Source of the DNA: Owenia fusiformis
Taxonomy: Eukaryota > Annelida > Polychaeta > Sabellida > Oweniidae
Reading direction: 5' to 3'
Length of the DNA: 64,000 bases
Assembly: GCA_903813345.2 (NCBI GenBank)
Contig: CAIIXF020000008.1
Location: forward strand, 39,000,867-39,064,866
The position numbers and the translations under genes were made by a program. Positions 57,901 to 60,900 of this stretch are shown one piece after another (the stretch's first letter is position 1; each line of letters begins with the position of its first letter). The notes beneath the pieces were generated by a model that was not told the DNA's origin, ran no database searches, and worked only from the letters and a program-made list of their open reading frames with translations.

Positions 57901-60900
57901 TATTTCAGGTGCAATGGTAGCATATGAAGGGGTTCCTCTACATGTGCCATACTTTGGTAAACTATGGTATGAGATCTACCATGTACTGTATTTGTCTTAC
58001 ATATGTTTAATGTTATTTCAGGTGCAATGGTAGCATATGAAGGTGTTCCTCTACATGTGCCATACTTTGGTAAACTATGGTACGAGATCTACCACTCAGA
58101 GCAAGTAGACAAGAAGTGTATCCAGCATTTATGTGCTAGTAATGCCCTGGTTGAGTATGTTGATGCTGTATTACTTGATGAGAGATTGTCTCTGAGTGAT
58201 AGCCACATCTATCAGTTCTTCTGTAACTTCTTCCCTAAGGTGAGACACCATTTCCAGATTTGTTCTTTTCTGACCTTATTATTTTCCCAATTTTAGATGT
58301 TTTTAGACAGAATTAATCCATAACCCTTACATGTAGTTCTAATGTTATACTGTCTACATGCCATGCCATGATTTGAAACTGGAGTGTAATTCTGTGTTGA
58401 AGACTAGTGTGAAAAAGTATGTCTATTAGATTGTGGTTAAAACCCACATTACCCACCCATATGGGCACTGTGTTTATTGCCCTAACATAGGTGTACCAAC
58501 CAATCATTTAATCAAGATTCCATATGGGCACTGTGTTTATTGCTCTAACATAGGTGAACCAACCAATCATTTAATCAAGATTCCATATGGGCACTGTGTT
58601 TATTGCTCTAACATAGGTGTATAAACCAATCATTTAATCAAGATTCCATATTGGCACTGTGTCTATTGCTCTAACATAGGTGAACCAACCAATCATTCAA
58701 TCAAGATTCCATATTGGCACTGTGTTTATTGCTCTAACATAGGTGAACCAACCAATCATTTAATCAAGATTCCATATGGGCACTGTGTTTATTGCTCTAA
58801 CATAGGTGTATTAACCAATCATTTAATCAAGATTCCATATGGGCACTGTGTTTATTGCTCTAACATAGGTAAACCAACCAATCATTTAATCAAGATTCCA
58901 TATGGGCACTGTGTTTATTGCTCTAACATAGGTGTACCAACCAATCATTTAATCAAGATTCCATATGGGCACTGTGTTTATTGCTCTAACATTGGTGAAC
59001 CAACCAATCATTCAATCAAGATTCCATATGGGCACTGTGTTTTTGCTCTAACATAGGTGTACCAACCAATCATTTAATCAAGATTCCATATGGGCACTGT
59101 GTTTATTGCTCTAACATAGGTGTACCAACCAATCATTTAATCAAGATTCCATATTGGCACTGTGTTTATTGCTCTAACATAGGTGTATTAACCAATCATT
59201 TAATCAAGATTCCATATGGGCACTGTGTTTATTGCTCTAACATAGGTGAACCAACCAATCATTTAATCAAGATTCCATATGGGCACTGTGTTTATTGCTC
59301 TAACATAGGTGTACCAACCAATCATTTAATCAAGATTCCATATGGGCACTGTGTTTATTGCTCTAACACTGGTGAACCAACCAATCATTCAATCAAGATT
59401 CCATATGGGCACTGTGTTTTTGCTCTAACATAGGTGTACCAACCAATCATTTAATCAAGATTCCATATTGGCACTGTGTTTATTGCTCTAACATAGGTGA
59501 ACCAACCAATCATTTAATCAAGATTCCATATGGGCACTGTGTTTATTGCTCTAACATAGGTGAGCCAACCAATCATTTAATCAAGATTCCATATGGGCAC
59601 TGTGTTTATTGCTCTAACATAGGTGAGCCAACCAATCATTTAATCAAGATTCCATATGGGCACTGTGTTTATTGCTCTAACATAGGTGAACCAACCAATC
59701 ATTTAATCAAGATTCCATATGGGCACTGTGTTTATTGCTCTAACATAGGTGAACCAACCAATCATTTAATCAAGATTCCATATGGACACTGTGTTTATTG
59801 CTCTAACATAGGTGTATAAACCAATCATTTAATCAAGATTCCATATTGGCACTGTGTCTATTGCTCTAACATAGGTGAACCAACCAATCATTCAATCAAG
59901 ATTCCATATGGGCACTGTGTTTATTGCTCTAACATAGGTGAGCCAACCAATCATTTAATCAAGATTCCATATGGGCACTGTGTTTATTGCTCTAACATAG
60001 GTGAACCAACCAATCATTTAATCAAGATTCCATATGGGCACTGTGTTTATTGCACTGTCTAACATAGGTGAACCAACCAATCATTTAATCAACATCCACA
60101 TGATGACTCTTTCTAATGGTACTATATATTTTCAGGTTTACCAACAAGTTCTCAATGACCAGGGTAAGGCCTTAATGGAGAGTATTGTGGCCTCAGTTGT
60201 GGCAGAGAGGGCAGCCTTGGACAATGTACGCAGCGATAGGGATTTCAATAATATAGCTCAGAGAATTAATGGGGTAGGTAGATTTAATTTTCCAGCAAAC
60301 ATTTGTTCTCTGCTTGTTGATGATCTATGAATCTCCTCTTTACATGTAGAAACTAAATTCACTTTTCTAGGATGGATATTCTCAGTGTAGCCTTCGATAA
60401 ATTTAAGAGATTTCTGTTTGGTACATAAAGAACCTTAACCTTATGGGGTTTAACCTTTGTCTGAACTTAAACCTTTCTTTAACTTTTGTATGATCTTTCA
60501 CCTTTGTATGACCTTGACAGAAACATTTATATGACCTTTAACCTCTAAATAAACATTTAACATTTAAATGACTTCAAATTAATCTTTTAATGACATGTAA
60601 TCTTTATCTGATTCTTGTAGGATGTACGTGCAATGTTACTGATTTTCTCAGTCCAACCTCCCAAGAGTTTTGGTGGCATCTTAAAACAAAACCTTCAGTC
60701 GATTCTAAAAATTTGCCAGAAGTACCAGCAAGCCAAGAGGGCCAGGGAAGAGCAGGAGAGAAAGCGAGAAGAGCAGGAAAGGAAACTGGAAGAGCAGGAA
60801 AGAAAGAAGCTTGAAGAGGAGAGGGAGAAGTTGGAAAGGAAGAAGATTGAGATAGAGCAGGAGATAGAGGCGGAGACGAGGAAGAAGCGAGGAAGTGTGG

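Noticed and set aside
58455-60095. CRISPR-like regular array of 63 bp units
   Set aside because: Units are tandem with no unique spacers, and the DNA is an animal intron.
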